Below, piece after piece: positions 11,446-12,282 of a DNA stretch of 12,282 nt. The translations under genes and the position numbers were made by a program. The stretch is from an uncultured Bacillaceae bacterium (GTDB lineage Bacteria > Bacillota > Bacilli > Bacillales > Amphibacillaceae), in contig CALAMD010000007.1 in the NCBI GenBank assembly GCA_937925695.1, positions 1-12,282 on the forward strand. The letters run 5' to 3'. Numbering within the stretch: the first letter of the stretch is position 1; each line of letters opens with the position of its first letter. The notes below the pieces were generated by a model, which was given only the letters and a program-made list of their open reading frames with translations, did not search any database and was not told where the DNA came from.

Positions 11446-12072
11446 ATGGGTGGATTAGTAAGAAGGGCGTACAACGTATGTGATTGGATAGCAAAAGTAG
11501 CGATCCTTAATTTAATATGGCTGTTATTTACATTAGCTGGTTTAGTTGTTTTTGGAATCGTACCTGCGACAATAGCTTTGTTTACAGTTGTGAGAAAGTG
11601 GACGCTGTCAGAGACTGATGCTCCTGTTTTTCGTGTGTTTTTTGAGACGTTTAAGAAGGAATTCCTTCGTGGAAATTTACTTGGCTTATTTATAATTGCT
11701 ATTGGTTTTTTCCTATTTTATGATCTCAAGCTCGTTCTCTCAATAAGTGGCAGTCTTCAGTTTGTGCTAGGTGTCCCTTTATTAATTATCATTGGCTGTT
11801 ATTTGCTTGTTCTCCTTTATATTTTTCCAGTTTATGTAACCTTTGAATTGAAGTTTCTTAATTACTTTAAATATGCGTTATATATGAGTTTGCTTAATTT
11901 GCATATTACTATTTTTATGATGATTGCAATTGTGTTAGTCTGGACACTATTAACATTTCTCCCAGGATTCATTCCGTTCTTTGGTGTAAGTGTCATTGCA
12001 GTTATCACGATGTTTAGTGCAACAGGTGCATTTCAACGAATTGAAAATAAACAAATGAAGTATAATGCATAG
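11446..12072 (+). CDS. YesL-family (DUF624) membrane protein
   Basis: This 208-residue protein matches the size and pattern of B. subtilis YesL, a DUF624 protein of unknown biochemical role found beside sugar ABC importers in Firmicutes. About five hydrophobic segments are visible (roughly residues 17-46, 77-98, 106-132, 148-172 and 174-194). The N-terminal run with NLIWLLFTLAGLVVFGIVPAT is characteristic of the family. The ATG at 11446 follows GAGGTG (11429-11434) by 11 bases, slightly long, with AAAGAG closer in. A terminator-like hairpin separates it from the permeases, so it may have its own weak promoter or depend on read-through. A role in carbohydrate uptake is inferred from context only. 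Confidence 0.88.
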   Translation: MGGLVRRAYNVCDWIAKVAILNLIWLLFTLAGLVVFGIVPATIALFTVVRKWTLSETDAPVFRVFFETFKKEFLRGNLLGLFIIAIGFFLFYDLKLVLSISGSLQFVLGVPLLIIIGCYLLVLLYIFPVYVTFELKFLNYFKYALYMSLLNLHITIFMMIAIVLVWTLLTFLPGFIPFFGVSVIAVITMFSATGAFQRIENKQMKYNA

Positions 12073-12186
12073 TCTTCTTTGTGAATGTCCTTCGTCGTAA
12101 TAATCTGTATGTCATCAATATCAAGGTCTGTTTCCTGAATATCTTATGTCATCTATCTCTATATAGTTGATGAGTTTATTGTTGCC

Positions 12187-12215
12187 CTAATGATTCCCAT
12201 AGTTCGGATCATTAG
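12187..12215. repeat. inverted repeat downstream of the YesL-family gene
   Basis: CTAATGA-T-TCC (12187-12197) pairs with GGATCATTAG (12206-12215), ten base pairs with one bulged T and an eight-base loop. Neither strand has a T-run after it, so it is not a convincing terminator. The surrounding 12073-12282 carries no gene I can support. Open frames run through it on both strands to the window edge. Confidence 0.5.
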
Positions 12216-12282
12216 AAAATATTCTAGCCCGGTACCAATGCAAAGCCAAGCGACGAACCAAAGACTAACCCGAGCTGAATCA

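Overview
The window looks like a chromosomal carbohydrate-utilisation region from a low-GC Gram-positive bacterium of the Bacillaceae. The reasons are AT-rich codon use, strong Shine-Dalgarno sequences complementary to the Bacillus 16S tail, sigma-A-like promoters, cre-like operators, a sortase-type wall anchor and a Cys-lipoprotein substrate-binding protein. The secreted enzyme and the binding protein are rich in Asp and Glu, which would fit a halotolerant or alkaliphilic species. That habitat is an inference only.

Layout. The left edge (1-119, minus strand) carries the 5' end of an unrecognised divergent gene. The plus strand then runs: a Gfo/Idh/MocA-type oxidoreductase (181-1212), a ThuA-domain protein (1281-2003) and a full-length ABC exporter half-transporter (2062-3990). 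A strong terminator at 4122-4155 closes this block. After a long regulatory gap comes an 875-residue secreted GH16 beta-glucanase (4581-7208) with three carbohydrate-binding-like modules and an LPETA wall-sorting signal, closed by a second strong terminator (7319-7358). A 690-base non-coding stretch with promoters, cre-like sites and several inverted repeats leads into a sugar ABC importer: lipoprotein (7899-9224), two permeases (9321-10211 and 10233-11117) and a terminator-like hairpin (11281-11330). A YesL/DUF624 membrane protein (11446-12072) follows. The right edge has no gene I can support.

How the genes may work together. The wall-anchored GH16 enzyme would cut a beta-1,3- or beta-1,3/1,4-glucan such as laminarin at the cell surface. 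The oligosaccharides would then be captured by the lipoprotein and imported through the two permeases. No importer ATPase lies in the window, so a shared MsmX-type ATPase elsewhere is expected. The oxidoreductase and ThuA protein resemble the ThuA/ThuB pair of rhizobia, which acts on disaccharides through keto-sugar chemistry, and may process imported sugars. The ABC exporter has no obvious link to glucan use.

I see no mobile element, CRISPR array, rRNA or tRNA gene. The window is mostly a recognisable glucan-utilisation locus. The less ordinary parts are the exporter's insertion before its Walker A motif, the LPETA anchor, the oxidoreductase/ThuA pairing, and several structured non-coding segments.
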